Translations under genes and position numbers: made by a program
From: Sagittula sp. P11
Lineage (GTDB): Bacteria; Pseudomonadota; Alphaproteobacteria; Rhodobacterales; Rhodobacteraceae
Direction of reading: 5' to 3'
DNA: 64,000 bases
Assembly (NCBI RefSeq): GCF_002814095.1
Contig: NZ_CP021913.1
Location: forward strand, 3,506,001 to 3,570,000
Notes under the pieces: model-generated
The model's input: only the letters and a program-made list of their open reading frames with translations
Databases searched by the model: none
What the model was told of the DNA's origin: nothing
Shown: positions 44,992-54,315 of the stretch, one piece after another
Numbering within the stretch: position 1 is the stretch's first letter
Layout of the letters: each line of letters starts with the position of its first letter

Positions 44992-45028
44992 TTAGGCGGT
45001 GGAAGTAATGGGCGGGGGACAACCCTAC

Positions 45029-46129
<1,101 letters not shown>

Positions 46130-46153
46130 TCCGGTCCGAGAAGAAGAACAACG

Positions 46154-46178
46154 CGCCCGCCCCTGTGGCGGGCGTTTT
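46154..46178 (+). terminator. Rho-independent terminator of folE2
   Basis: Eight-base stem CGCCCGCC / GGCGGGCG (46154-46161, 46167-46174), loop CCTGT, then TTTTCTT. 24 bases after the stop. Confidence 0.85.
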
Positions 46179-46235
46179 CTTGCGCACCGGGCCGCTTCAC
46201 CTGCACGAATCCAAAACAGTTACCTTTCATGAAGG

Positions 46236-46298
46236 GGAACCGTGCTAGGTTGAGGGGCGTGGGAGGAAACCAGCAACCGCTAGGAAAAGGTTTCCTGA
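46236..46298 (+). promoter_or_regulatory. Leader of DUF1127-like gene: candidate promoter and SD-covering hairpin
   Basis: GGAAC (46236-46240) and CGT (46258-46260) with a 17-base spacer resemble an ECF-type (GGAAC-N17-CGT) promoter, but this class has not been established for this organism. AGGAAACC (46264-46271) and GGTTTCCT (46289-46296) form a perfect 8-base inverted repeat whose right arm takes in the end of the AGGAAAAGG Shine-Dalgarno (46282-46290), ending 2 bases before the ATG. The hairpin could limit translation. Confidence 0.4.
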
Positions 46299-46526
46299 AT
46301 GACTCGTGACAATGTGCAAGTCCGGATCGGACATGTTTCTCTTTACAGCAAGATCGACTGGTTCCTCGCCGAACGCGGGTTGGGCTTCAATCCCGGCACC
46401 CTCAGACGCGCCCGCCTGCGTGAGATCATCCAGCTGGAAACGCTCAGCGATTCCGACTTGGAGCGCATCGGCCTGACGCGCGACGACATCCTGCCGCACG
46501 TGTTCCGCGACCTGTTCCACGCTTGA
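46299..46526 (+). CDS. DUF1127-like small protein
   Basis: 75 residues, with the C-terminal DUF1127-like wording: ARLREIIQLETLSDSDLERIGLTRDDILPHVFRDLF (compare LSNRELADLGLGRSEI in the minus-strand gene at 53877). The N-terminal 30 residues are different (MTRDNVQVRIGHVSLYSKIDWFLAERGLGF) and not recognised. DUF1127 proteins can bind RNA in Rhodobacter (CcaF1). Start ATG 46299. Confidence 0.6.
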   Translation: MTRDNVQVRIGHVSLYSKIDWFLAERGLGFNPGTLRRARLREIIQLETLSDSDLERIGLTRDDILPHVFRDLFHA

Positions 46527-46576
46527 CCCCGGGGCGCTGGCCAAGCACCTTGGCCGGACGCTTCACGGGGGACGGA

Positions 46577-46960
46577 ATGGACAGGGTAACGGGTCATTGC
46601 CTTTGCGGGGCATGTGTCTTCGAGCTGACCGGCCCGCACAATTGGGTTGGACACTGCCACTGTGAAAGCTGCCGCAGAGCGACGGCTTCTCCGGTCACGA
46701 CATTCATCGGGCATCCGGACGGCGCCTGGAACTGGCGGAGTGGTGAGCCGACCCTCTTCAGCAGCAGCGAGGGCATAACGCGCGGATTCTGCGGCACCTG
46801 CGGCTCTCCCCTGTTCTTCGCGTCCGAAAGGATCCCGGGCGAGACGCATTTCTACGCGGCCCTTCTCGACAACCCCGAGACGGTCACACCGGACGAGGTC
46901 AGCTTTGCCGAAGAGGCGCTGACCTGGGCGCCGCCGTGGTCAGCGCGGCATGAGGGGTAG
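46577..46960 (+). CDS. GFA (CENP-V/glutathione-dependent formaldehyde-activating-like) protein
   Basis: 127 residues with the GFA zinc pattern: CLCGACVFEL, then CHCESCRRA, then FCGTCGSPLFF. The family has a CENP-V fold; a few members handle formaldehyde-glutathione, most have no known substrate. ATG 46577 follows GGGGGACGGA. A longer frame (46523) includes the end of the previous gene region and was rejected. It overlaps by a few bases an upstream extension of the TrkH frame. Confidence 0.85.
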   Translation: MDRVTGHCLCGACVFELTGPHNWVGHCHCESCRRATASPVTTFIGHPDGAWNWRSGEPTLFSSSEGITRGFCGTCGSPLFFASERIPGETHFYAALLDNPETVTPDEVSFAEEALTWAPPWSARHEG

Positions 46961-47012
46961 AGCGGTCTTGCGCAGCTTGACAGCATCGCCCGCGCGCCCC
47001 AAGGCTCCGGTC

Positions 47013-48461
47013 ATGTTCGATATCCGCCCTGTCGCCTATGTCATCGGCCTGCTGGTCACCGCATTGGGTGCCTGCATGCTGCTGCCGATGCTTGTCGACC
47101 TCGCGGAAGGGCGGGGGGAATGGCATGTGTTCCTCGAAAGCGCGATCATCACGATGATCACCGGCGGGTTGATCGCGCTCGCCTGTGCAAACCGCGTGCA
47201 GGAGGGGCTGACGATCCAGCAGACTTTCCTGCTGACCACGGGCGTCTGGGCGGCGCTGCCGGTGTTCGGCGCCATGCCCTTCGTGCTGGGCGCGACGGAG
47301 GCCAGTTTCACCGACGCCTATTTCGAGGCGATGTCCGGCATGACCACCACCGGGTCCACCGTCTTCTCCGGGCTCGACGACCTGCCCAAGGGCCTGTTGC
47401 TGTGGCGGGGTCTGCTGCAATGGCTGGGCGGCGTCGGGATCATCGTCGTCGCCATGGTGTTCCTGCCGGAACTGCGCGTCGGCGGGATGCAGATCTTCCG
47501 CTCCGAGGCGTTCGAGACCATGGGCAAGATCCTTCCCCGCGCGACCCAGATTTCCTCGTCCATCTCGACGATCTACATCACGCTGACCCTGCTCTGCGCG
47601 ATTGCCTACATCGTGACCGGCATGAACGCCTTCGACGCGACAGTGCACGCGATGACCACCGTCTCCACCGGGGGATTCGCCAATTACGACGCCTCCTTCG
47701 GCGTGTTCTCCGGGCCGGCGGAATACGTGGCCTCGGTCTTCATGATCCTCGCGGCCCTGCCGTTCGTCCGCTACGTCCAGATGATGAACGGCAACAACCG
47801 CGCGTTGTTTCGCGACAGCCAGGTGATCGCCTTTGTCGGTGTGATCGCGGTGCTGGCGGTCGTCACGTCGATCACGCTCCTGTCGATCTTTCCGCACCAT
47901 CCGGAACAGGCGATCCGGGAGGCGCTGTTCAACATCACCTCCATCATCTCCGGCACGGGCTATTCCAGCGTCGACTACATGCAGTGGGGCGCCTTCCTGA
48001 TCGCCATGTTCTTCTTCATCGGCCTGATCGGGGGATGCGCCGGGTCGACCGCCTGCTCGGTCAAGATCTTCCGGTACCAGCTCCTGTTTGCTTCCATCCG
48101 TGTGCAGCTGCGCCGCATCCGTGACCCGCATGGCGTCTTCATCCCGCGCTACGAAGGCCGCCCCATCGGTCCCGAGGTCATGAGTTCGGTGATGAGTTTC
48201 TTCGTGTTCTTCGTGGTGTCGCTGGGCATCCTTTCGGTGACGCTGAGCCTCCTTGGGCTCGACTTCATCACGGCGGTGTCGGCGGCGGCGACCGCGCTGG
48301 CCAACATCGGCCCGGGGTTGGGCGACCAAATCGGTCCGGCGGGCAACTTCTCGGGGTTGTCGGATCCCGCGAAATGGGTGCTCAGCTTTGCCATGCTCGC
48401 AGGCCGGCTGGAACTGCTGGTCGTGTTCACCCTGTTCACCATCAGATTCTGGAGAGGTTGA
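47013..48461 (+). CDS. TrkH-family potassium uptake protein
   Basis: 482 residues, the full TrkH length. Pore-loop signatures with the conserved Gly: MSGMTTTGSTVF, TVSTGGFAN, ISGTGYSS, and the fourth around ANIGPGLGDQIGP. Imports K+ (with Na+ or H+), normally with TrkA. No TrkA gene is nearby. ATG 47013 (MFDIRPVAYVIG) has AAGGCTCCGG ahead. The ThDP enzyme gene starts 1 base after its stop, an unusual neighbour. Confidence 0.93.
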   Translation: MFDIRPVAYVIGLLVTALGACMLLPMLVDLAEGRGEWHVFLESAIITMITGGLIALACANRVQEGLTIQQTFLLTTGVWAALPVFGAMPFVLGATEASFTDAYFEAMSGMTTTGSTVFSGLDDLPKGLLLWRGLLQWLGGVGIIVVAMVFLPELRVGGMQIFRSEAFETMGKILPRATQISSSISTIYITLTLLCAIAYIVTGMNAFDATVHAMTTVSTGGFANYDASFGVFSGPAEYVASVFMILAALPFVRYVQMMNGNNRALFRDSQVIAFVGVIAVLAVVTSITLLSIFPHHPEQAIREALFNITSIISGTGYSSVDYMQWGAFLIAMFFFIGLIGGCAGSTACSVKIFRYQLLFASIRVQLRRIRDPHGVFIPRYEGRPIGPEVMSSVMSFFVFFVVSLGILSVTLSLLGLDFITAVSAAATALANIGPGLGDQIGPAGNFSGLSDPAKWVLSFAMLAGRLELLVVFTLFTIRFWRG

Positions 48462-48462
48462 T

Positions 48463-50046
48463 ATGCGAACCCTTGGGGCAGAAATCAGCCATGCGCTGAA
48501 GGCGCGTGGCGTCGAGGTCGTCTTCGGCATCCCCGGGGTGCACAACGTGGAGCTTTACCGCGGGATCGAGGAGGCGGGCCTGCGTCACGTCCTCGCGCGC
48601 CACGAACAGGGGGCGGGGTTCATGGCGGACGGATACGCCCGGGCGTCCGGTCGGCCTGGTGTCTGCTACCTGATCACCGGGCCGGGATTCGTGAACGCGA
48701 TGACGGCGCTGGGGCAGGCCTACAGCGACAGCGTGCCGGTTCTGGCCGTGGCCTCCTGCCTCGACGAGGTGGCGGCGCGGCGTGGCCAGTTGCACCAGAT
48801 GCTGAACCAGACGGGGGCGGGGGCCTCGGTCTGCGACTGGTCGGAGGAGGCGCGTACTCCCGAAGCGGCCTATGCCCTGATCGACCGCGCGCTTGGCGAG
48901 TTCGCGGCTGCGCGTCCCCGGCCCAAGGCGCTGCATGTGCCGATCTCGCTTCTGGGACAGGCCGTGCGGCCGGCGCCCATGCCCGCGCAAGAAACGCAGC
49001 TTCCGCAGGTCTCGCACAACCGGATGACCGAGGTGGTCAACGCCGTCTTTGCCGCGGAAAGACCGCTCTTCGTGTTTGGCGGGGGAGCGCGTGGCGGTGC
49101 AGAGGTCGCAGCGGGTGTGCTGCGCATGACCGGCGCGGCCAGCTTCACCACCTACGCGGGGCGAGGCATCGTGCCGAAGGGGGCGCCTCTGCATTTCGGT
49201 TCCTTCCTTGCGCGTCCCTCCAGCGCAGAGGTCTTCGCCCAGGCCGATCTGGTCGTGGCGCTGGGGACGGAACTTTCGGAGGTCGACCTCTGGCGGGACG
49301 AACCGGGGCACAGCGGGCGGATGATCCGCGTGGACATTGATCCGGAGGTGCTGTCGGGGTTGAAAGCGAGCGACATGGCCGTGCAGGGCGACGCGGGCGC
49401 GTTGCTGCGCGCTATGGCCGTGGCGATTCCCGCGCGCACGGAAGACCGGCGCCCGCGCTGGGATATTGCAGCGGTGGCCCGGCAACGCGCCGCGTGGCGG
49501 GCGGAAGTTATGTCGGAGCGGCCCGGGATCGTCGAGGTGGCCGAGGCGCTTCAGGCCGCCATGCCCGACGACGCGATGATCTATTCGGACATGACGCAGT
49601 TCGCCTACGGCGCGAAGGAGGTCTGGGACATGCCGCGCGCCGGGCACTGGCATCACCCCTACGGCTTCGGGACACTGGGTTATGCCCTGCCGGCCGCCAT
49701 CGGTGGCGCAGTGGCGCGGCCGGGGTTGCCCACCTGTGCGATCCTCGGCGACTACGGCCTGCAGTATACGCTGCCTGAGCTTGGCACTGCCGTTGAGCTG
49801 GGGCTGCCGCTGCCGATCCTCGTCTGGGACAACGCCGAACTGGGAGAGATCCGGGACGCCATGGTGCGCAGTCAGATCGCGCCGAATGCGGTGGTGGCGC
49901 GCAATCCGGACTGGCTGGCGCTGGCACGGGCCTACGGCGCGCAGGCGGTCCAGCCCGACAGCCTGACAGCGCTGCAGGAGGCCCTGACCGCCGCCTTCGC
50001 CGCCAATGGGCCGACCCTCATACGCATGACGCCGGCCATTGTCTGA
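48463..50046 (+). CDS. ThDP-dependent decarboxylase, 5-guanidino-2-oxopentanoate decarboxylase/acetolactate synthase-like
   Basis: 527 residues in the three-domain POX/ALS fold. Cofactor-activating Glu48 (ARHEQGAGFMADGYA), a central domain, and the ThDP site GDYGLQYTLPELGTAVELGLPLPILVWDN (GDG replaced by GDY). The closest family wording is the 5-guanidino-2-oxopentanoate decarboxylase of arginine transamination, but assignment is by memory and could be another ALS-like decarboxylase. SD GGAGAGG sits 6 bases before ATG 48463; it is coupled to trkH. Confidence 0.75.
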   Translation: MRTLGAEISHALKARGVEVVFGIPGVHNVELYRGIEEAGLRHVLARHEQGAGFMADGYARASGRPGVCYLITGPGFVNAMTALGQAYSDSVPVLAVASCLDEVAARRGQLHQMLNQTGAGASVCDWSEEARTPEAAYALIDRALGEFAAARPRPKALHVPISLLGQAVRPAPMPAQETQLPQVSHNRMTEVVNAVFAAERPLFVFGGGARGGAEVAAGVLRMTGAASFTTYAGRGIVPKGAPLHFGSFLARPSSAEVFAQADLVVALGTELSEVDLWRDEPGHSGRMIRVDIDPEVLSGLKASDMAVQGDAGALLRAMAVAIPARTEDRRPRWDIAAVARQRAAWRAEVMSERPGIVEVAEALQAAMPDDAMIYSDMTQFAYGAKEVWDMPRAGHWHHPYGFGTLGYALPAAIGGAVARPGLPTCAILGDYGLQYTLPELGTAVELGLPLPILVWDNAELGEIRDAMVRSQIAPNAVVARNPDWLALARAYGAQAVQPDSLTALQEALTAAFAANGPTLIRMTPAIV

Positions 50047-50109
50047 CCGGCGTCACTGCTGTTCATTCGGCTGAAAGGCTGCGGCCCCGCGAAGAGGCCG
50101 CCCTTCGGA

Positions 50110-53100
50110 TCACCCCAGTTCGGAAAGGCGGGCCAGCGCGTCCTTGATCTTGGCCTCGTCCGCCTCGCGCGCGGCGAGGTTCTCGCGGGCCTCTTCCACC
50201 ACTTCGTCCGGTGCGGACTCGATGAACTTCGGGTTGTTCAGGCGACCGCGCAGACCGCCCAGCTCCTTCGCCAGCTTGCCCAGCGTCTTTTCGAGCCGCG
50301 CCTTTTCCTCGGCGACGTCGATGATGTCGGCAAGCGGCAGGGCGAGAGTGGCGGCGCCCACGGGGATGGTGATGCATCCCTTCGGGAAGGCTTCGACCTC
50401 GTCCATGCTTTCGATCCGCGCAAGGCGCTTGATCAGCACCTCGTTGCGCTGCCACGCACCACGCTCGTCGTCGGACATGCCCTTGACCAGCGTCGGCACA
50501 TACAGACCTGCCGGGACGTGCATCTGCGCGCGGGCAGAGCGGACGCCCTCGATCAGCGCGATCACCCAGGACATCTCTGCATCGGCCTTCTCGTCCACCG
50601 CGTCAGAGGCCGTGTAGGTCGGCCAGTCGGCGTGCACCAGCATCTTGGAGCGGGTGCCCAGCGTGCCCCAGAGTTCTTCGGTGATGAAGGGCATGATCGG
50701 GTGCAGCATGATCAGGCACTGGTCCAGTACCCATGCCATCGTGGCGCGTGTTTCCGTCACAACGGCGGGATTCTCTGCGTCGAACAGTGGCTTGGAGAAC
50801 TCCACGTACCAGTCGCAGACCTTGCCCCAGACAAAGCCGTAGAGCGCAGATGCCGCGTCGTTGAAGCGGTATTCTTTCAGCGCCAGGTCGACGGTTTCGC
50901 GGACGCGTGCGGTTTCGCCGACGATCCACTTGTTCACCGTCTGCTGCGCGGGCACCACCCAGGCCGGGTCCGCGGCGCTTTCGTGCGCGTCGAAGACATG
51001 GTTCATCTCCGCAAAGCGGCAGGCGTTCCAGAGCTTCGTACCGAAGTTCCGGTAGCCCGCGATCCGGTCGACCGACAGCTTCAGCACACCGCCGATGGAG
51101 GCCATGGACGCATTGGTGAACCGCAGGGCGTCGGCGCCGTATTCGTCCACGATTTCCAGCGGGTCGATGACGTTGCCGGTCGTCTTGGACATCTTCTTGC
51201 CCTTCTCGTCCCGGACGAGCTGGTGCAGGTAGACGGTGTGGAACGGGATCTCGTCCACCACGGCAAGCTGCATCATGATCATCCGCGCCACCCAGAAGAA
51301 CAGGATGTCGGAGCCGGTGATCAGCACGTCCGTCGGGAAGTAGCGCTTCATTTCCTCGGTCGGTTCAGGCCAGCCCAGCGTGCCGATGGGCCAGAGACCG
51401 GAGGAGAACCAGGTGTCCAGAACGTCCGGGTCGCGGAAGATCGGGAGCTGCATCGGCCCGTCGAAGGTGCGGATCGTGCCTTCGTCCGCCACGTCCATGG
51501 TCTCGCGCACCTGAACCAGCACCTCGGCGGCCTCGGCGGCGTCTGCGACCACGCGGAATTCGGTGCCTTCGGCGGACATGGCGACGGCCTTTTCCTGCGC
51601 TTCGGCTTCGGTCGCGGCGCAGATCGGGAACCAGTCCTCTTCGCCGGGGATGTACCAGACGGGGATCTGGTGGCCCCACCAGAGCTGACGCGAGATGCAC
51701 CACGGCTCGATGTTCTCCAGCCAGTGGTAATAGGTCTTTTCGCCCGATTCCGGCATGATCCGGATTCGGCCCGAGCGGACGGCGTCCAGCGCGGGGCCCA
51801 CGACCTTCTCGGCATCGACGAACCACTGGTCGGTCAGCATCGGCTCGATCACCACCTTCGAACGGTCGCCGAACGGCTGCATGATCGGCTTGGCCTCGAC
51901 CAGCGGGACAAGTTCCTCCTCGCCGGTGCGGACCTCGCCACCTTCTTCGGGGGCGACCGGCGCCTTGACCGGCTTGCCAAGGCGCGGGTCGGTGGCCTCC
52001 GTCATGACAGCAAGGCCCTCGGCGGTGACCTCTGCCACGACCTTCTCGCGCGCTTCGAACCGGTCGAGACCGCGCAGGTGATCGGGCACGAGGTTGATGA
52101 GGTCGGCCTCTGCCTCGGTCAGGGTGCGGTCGCCCCTGGCCACTTCCATGGCGATCGCGGCGGCCTCTGCGTAGGGGGCGCCGTCGTCGCGCATGTAACC
52201 GGCGCGGTCCATCAGGCGGTACATCGGGATGTCGCCGCGCTTGGCCACCTGGTAGTCGTTGAAGTCATGCGCGCCGGTGATCTTCACCGCACCGGAGCCA
52301 AAGGTCGGGTCCGGGTATTCGTCCGTGATGATCGGGATCAGGCGGCGGTTCTCTTTCGGGCCGACCGGGATCTCGCAGAACTGGCCGACGATGGGCGCAT
52401 AGCGTTCGTCGGATGGGTGCACGGCCACCGCGCCGTCGCCCAGCATGGTCTCGGGCCGGGTGGTGGCGATGGAGATGTAGTCGCGCTCTTCCTCGAAGAC
52501 GACGTTCCCGTCCTCGTCCTTCTCGACGTAGGTGTAGGTCGCGCCGCCCGCGAGCGGATACTTGAAGTGCCACATGTGGCCCGCGACCTCGATGTTCTCC
52601 ACTTCCAGGTCGGAAATGGCGGTCTCGAAATGCGGGTCCCAGTTGACCAGCCGCTTGCCGCGGTAGATCAGGCCCTTATCGTACATGTCCACGAAGACCT
52701 TGATGACGGCATCGTGGAAGTTGCCGCGGCTGTCGGCCTCCGGCGCACCGGGCGCCCCGGACATGGTGAAGGCGTTGCGGTCCCAGTCGCAGGAATCGCC
52801 GATGCGCTTCATCTGCTCGATGATCGTGCCGCCGTATTGCGTCTTCCAGTCCCAGACGTGGTTCAGGAAGTCGGCGCGCGTGAGGTCAGTGCGGCGGACG
52901 TTCTTTTCCGCCTTCAGCTTCTTCTCGACCTGAAGCTGGGTGGCGATGCCGGCGTGGTCCTGTCCGGGCTGCCAGAGCGTATCGAACCCGCGCATCCGGT
53001 GCCAGCGGACGAGGATGTCCATCAGCGTGTGGTTGAAGGCGTGGCCCACGTGCAGCGCGCCGGTCACGTTGGGTGGCGGCAGCATGATGCAGAACGTCTC

Positions 53101-53205
53101 GTCGCGCGACTTGTTGGCGCCGGCACGGAAGGCACCGCTCTCCAGCCACGTGGCCGAGAGACGCGGTTCGGCCTCTGCGGCGTTGAATGTCTTTTCCAAA
53201 GGCAT
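50110..53205 (-). CDS. valS: Valyl-tRNA synthetase
   Basis: 1031 residues. HIGH motif [15 protein letters not shown] (52-55), editing domain in the middle, KMSKS loop [10 protein letters not shown] (about 670), C-terminal anticodon-binding region and a final coiled-coil ([12 protein letters not shown] ... [20 protein letters not shown]). Charges tRNA-Val and edits Thr. ATG 53205 is preferred; the frame back to 53322 enters the intergenic region with no support. It lies about 200 bases downstream of the sRNA array's terminator. Confidence 0.97.
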   Translation of the reverse strand: MPLEKTFNAAEAEPRLSATWLESGAFRAGANKSRDETFCIMLPPPNVTGALHVGHAFNHTLMDILVRWHRMRGFDTLWQPGQDHAGIATQLQVEKKLKAEKNVRRTDLTRADFLNHVWDWKTQYGGTIIEQMKRIGDSCDWDRNAFTMSGAPGAPEADSRGNFHDAVIKVFVDMYDKGLIYRGKRLVNWDPHFETAISDLEVENIEVAGHMWHFKYPLAGGATYTYVEKDEDGNVVFEEERDYISIATTRPETMLGDGAVAVHPSDERYAPIVGQFCEIPVGPKENRRLIPIITDEYPDPTFGSGAVKITGAHDFNDYQVAKRGDIPMYRLMDRAGYMRDDGAPYAEAAAIAMEVARGDRTLTEAEADLINLVPDHLRGLDRFEAREKVVAEVTAEGLAVMTEATDPRLGKPVKAPVAPEEGGEVRTGEEELVPLVEAKPIMQPFGDRSKVVIEPMLTDQWFVDAEKVVGPALDAVRSGRIRIMPESGEKTYYHWLENIEPWCISRQLWWGHQIPVWYIPGEEDWFPICAATEAEAQEKAVAMSAEGTEFRVVADAAEAAEVLVQVRETMDVADEGTIRTFDGPMQLPIFRDPDVLDTWFSSGLWPIGTLGWPEPTEEMKRYFPTDVLITGSDILFFWVARMIMMQLAVVDEIPFHTVYLHQLVRDEKGKKMSKTTGNVIDPLEIVDEYGADALRFTNASMASIGGVLKLSVDRIAGYRNFGTKLWNACRFAEMNHVFDAHESAADPAWVVPAQQTVNKWIVGETARVRETVDLALKEYRFNDAASALYGFVWGKVCDWYVEFSKPLFDAENPAVVTETRATMAWVLDQCLIMLHPIMPFITEELWGTLGTRSKMLVHADWPTYTASDAVDEKADAEMSWVIALIEGVRSARAQMHVPAGLYVPTLVKGMSDDERGAWQRNEVLIKRLARIESMDEVEAFPKGCITIPVGAATLALPLADIIDVAEEKARLEKTLGKLAKELGGLRGRLNNPKFIESAPDEVVEEARENLAAREADEAKIKDALARLSELG

Positions 53206-53401
53206 GTTGGGACCTCGTGTTCTTTGGGGTCTGTTACCGAATGGCGGCGGGAAGGGGAAGGCTTTGGCGTCCCGGGGCCGGGCGGGACGGACCTGTTTCC
53301 TTCGGAAAGGCGGCCCGCCCACCCGCGCGAACCCTCTTCCCGGGGATACGCGGCCTCAAGGGACTAACAGCACGAAGCCGCGCCCGGATCCGGCAGACAT
53401 G

Positions 53402-53432
53402 AAAAAAGCCCGCGGTGCAGTGCACCGCGGGC
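53402..53432 (-). terminator. Strong terminator ending the DUF1127-sRNA transcript
   Basis: Minus strand: stem GCCCGCGGTGCA / TGCACCGCGGGC followed by six T (53407-53402). It lies 13 bases after the last CCUCCUCCC hairpin and separates the array from valS. Confidence 0.93.
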
Positions 53433-53486
53433 CGAGTATACGAGCGCCCCAGGGAGGAGGAGAGGGGCCTCGATCCGTATGTGAGT

Positions 53487-53552
53487 GCGGCGGTGCCAGG
53501 GAGGAGGAGAGGCACCGCCGCTTATGCTTGACCCCAGGGAGGAGGAGAGGGG
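53487..53552 (-). ncRNA. CcsR-like unit 4 (hairpins 53532-53552 and 53487-53521)
   Basis: Weak hairpin CCCC/GGGG and strong 11-base hairpin GCGGCGGTGCC/GGCACCGCCGC with CCUCCUCCC loops, linker TCAAGCATAA. GGGCC-TTGC-GGCCC (53565-53578) separates it from unit 3. A ninth loop hairpin (53446-53468, GCCCC/GGGGC) and the terminator hairpin then end the array. Confidence 0.8.
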
Positions 53553-53588
53553 CCCTGCATGTCTGGGCCTTGCGGCCCGTTGTTAGGT

Positions 53589-53656
53589 GCGACGGTGCCA
53601 GGGAGGAGGAGAGGCACCGTCGCTTATGCTCGAACCCCAGGGAGGAGGAGAGGGGT
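53589..53656 (-). ncRNA. CcsR-like unit 3 (hairpins 53634-53656 and 53589-53623)
   Basis: Weak hairpin ACCCC/GGGGT and strong 11-base hairpin GCGACGGTGCC/GGCACCGTCGC with CCUCCUCCC loops, linker TCGAGCATAA. A GGCC-CTAA-GGCC hairpin (53669-53680) separates it from unit 2. Confidence 0.8.
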
Positions 53657-53692
53657 CAGGCATAGTCTGGCCCTAAGGCCTTTGTTCGTTGC

Positions 53693-53759
53693 GCGGCGGC
53701 GCCAGGGAGGAGGAGAGGCGCCGCCGCTGATGCTAAGATCCCAGGGAGGAGGAGAGGGA
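53693..53759 (-). ncRNA. CcsR-like unit 2 (hairpins 53739-53759 and 53693-53727)
   Basis: Weak hairpin TCCC/GGGA and strong 11-base hairpin GCGGCGGCGCC/GGCGCCGCCGC, both with the CCUCCUCCC loop, linker TCTTAGCATCA. A separate small hairpin (53772-53786, GGGTC/GACCC) divides it from unit 1. Confidence 0.8.
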
Positions 53760-53798
53760 CCTTGCATGTCTGGGTCTCGTTGACCCGTTGTTTCTACG

Positions 53799-53868
53799 GG
53801 CGGTGCATCCAGGGAGGAGGAGAGGATGCACCGCCTAAGACGGAAGGGGCGGGAGGAGGAGTGCCCCT
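53799..53868 (-). ncRNA. CcsR-like unit 1 (hairpins 53845-53868 and 53799-53835)
   Basis: Weak hairpin AGGGGC/GCCCCT with variant loop ACTCCTCCTCCC, 8 bases after the DUF1127 stop, then strong 12-base hairpin GGCGGTGCATCC/GGATGCACCGCC with the standard loop. Linker CGTCTTAG. True ends of the mature RNA are unknown. Confidence 0.8.
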
Positions 53869-53876
53869 AGCCGAAT

Positions 53877-54092
53877 TCAGAGTTCGTATGCCGCCTGGTA
53901 GGCCACGCGACGGATTTCGCTGCGGCCCAGGCCGAGATCGGCCAGTTCGCGGTTGCTCAGCGACGACAGCTCACGGAAAGTCTGGTTGAAGACCTTGCGA
54001 CGTGCGCGGCGTGCGCGGATGGTTTCGACGATCCCAGCGAAGCCGGTCAAAGCGCTTTGGGACTGCGACGTGTATTCGGTTGCGTGTGCCAT
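53877..54092 (-). CDS. ccaF1: DUF1127 protein, CcaF1-like
   Basis: 71 residues. DUF1127 domain with RARRARRKVFNQTFRELSSLSNRELADLGLGRSEIRRVAYQAAYEL; the basic RARRARRK helix could bind RNA. The name is given because the gene heads a CcsR-type array exactly as ccaF1 (RSP_6037) does in Rhodobacter sphaeroides, where CcaF1 is an RNA-binding protein affecting sRNA maturation. ATG 54092 has GAGG nine bases upstream; the longer frame to 54206 is low-complexity and rejected. Transcribed from the RpoH-type promoter candidate upstream. Confidence 0.85.
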   Translation of the reverse strand: MAHATEYTSQSQSALTGFAGIVETIRARRARRKVFNQTFRELSSLSNRELADLGLGRSEIRRVAYQAAYEL

Positions 54093-54201
54093 GTTTAAAT
54101 GCCTCTGTTGGCTTTGCTGCCTCGGTTGATCCAAAGATGGAGCAAATGCTGCGGGTGCACAACGCCCGCCTCGACAATGCTGCCATGCGGAATGTGCATA
54201 C

Positions 54202-54231
54202 AACATGCGTGTATTGCTTAATATTTCGCAA
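54202..54231 (-). promoter_or_regulatory. Candidate RpoH-type promoter of ccaF1-sRNA operon
   Basis: Minus strand -35 TTGCGA (54231-54226) and -10 CATGTT (54207-54202) with an 18-base spacer; start near 54195, giving a 5' leader of about 100 bases. The TTG ... CATnTT form is that described for RpoHI in Rhodobacter, and the homologous operon there is RpoH-controlled. A second possible -10 (CTATGCT, 54249-54243) lies further upstream. Confidence 0.45.
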
Positions 54232-54315
54232 GCTTGCTGTGCAGCATAGCGGTCTTAGGTTGAGAAGACCCAAGGTAAACGCCACTGAAAGCGGCAAAGG
54301 GAAGGGTATCGAGCG

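Larger units (their letters stand above)
53446..53868 (-). ncRNA. CcsR/cuckoo-type small RNA array (nine CCUCCUCCC-loop hairpins)
   Basis: On the minus strand, directly after the DUF1127 gene, nine hairpins follow in tandem. Eight have the same 13-base loop TCTCCTCCTCCCT and the first has ACTCCTCCTCCC, while the stems differ in sequence but stay paired (for instance 53799-53810 with 53824-53835 and 53693-53703 with 53717-53727). Weak stems (4-6 bases) alternate with strong stems (11-12 bases). The period is about 104 bases. This is the arrangement of the CcsR1-4 RNAs behind RSP_6037 (ccaF1) in Rhodobacter sphaeroides, members of the cuckoo RNA family. Those RNAs are cut from a long transcript and act in stress and one-carbon metabolism. 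Confidence 0.88.

Noticed and set aside
50518-53367. 949-codon plus-strand frame over valS
   Set aside because: Antisense to valS; no protein motif.
53451-53860. Ribosome binding sites (AGGGAGGAGG) for plus-strand genes
   Set aside because: Plus-strand frames after them have no gene-like translation; the motif is the loop of minus-strand hairpins.
53446-53868. CRISPR array
   Set aside because: Repeats are hairpins with identical loops and varying stems, spacing alternates and no spacer-like unique 30-mers or cas genes are present.
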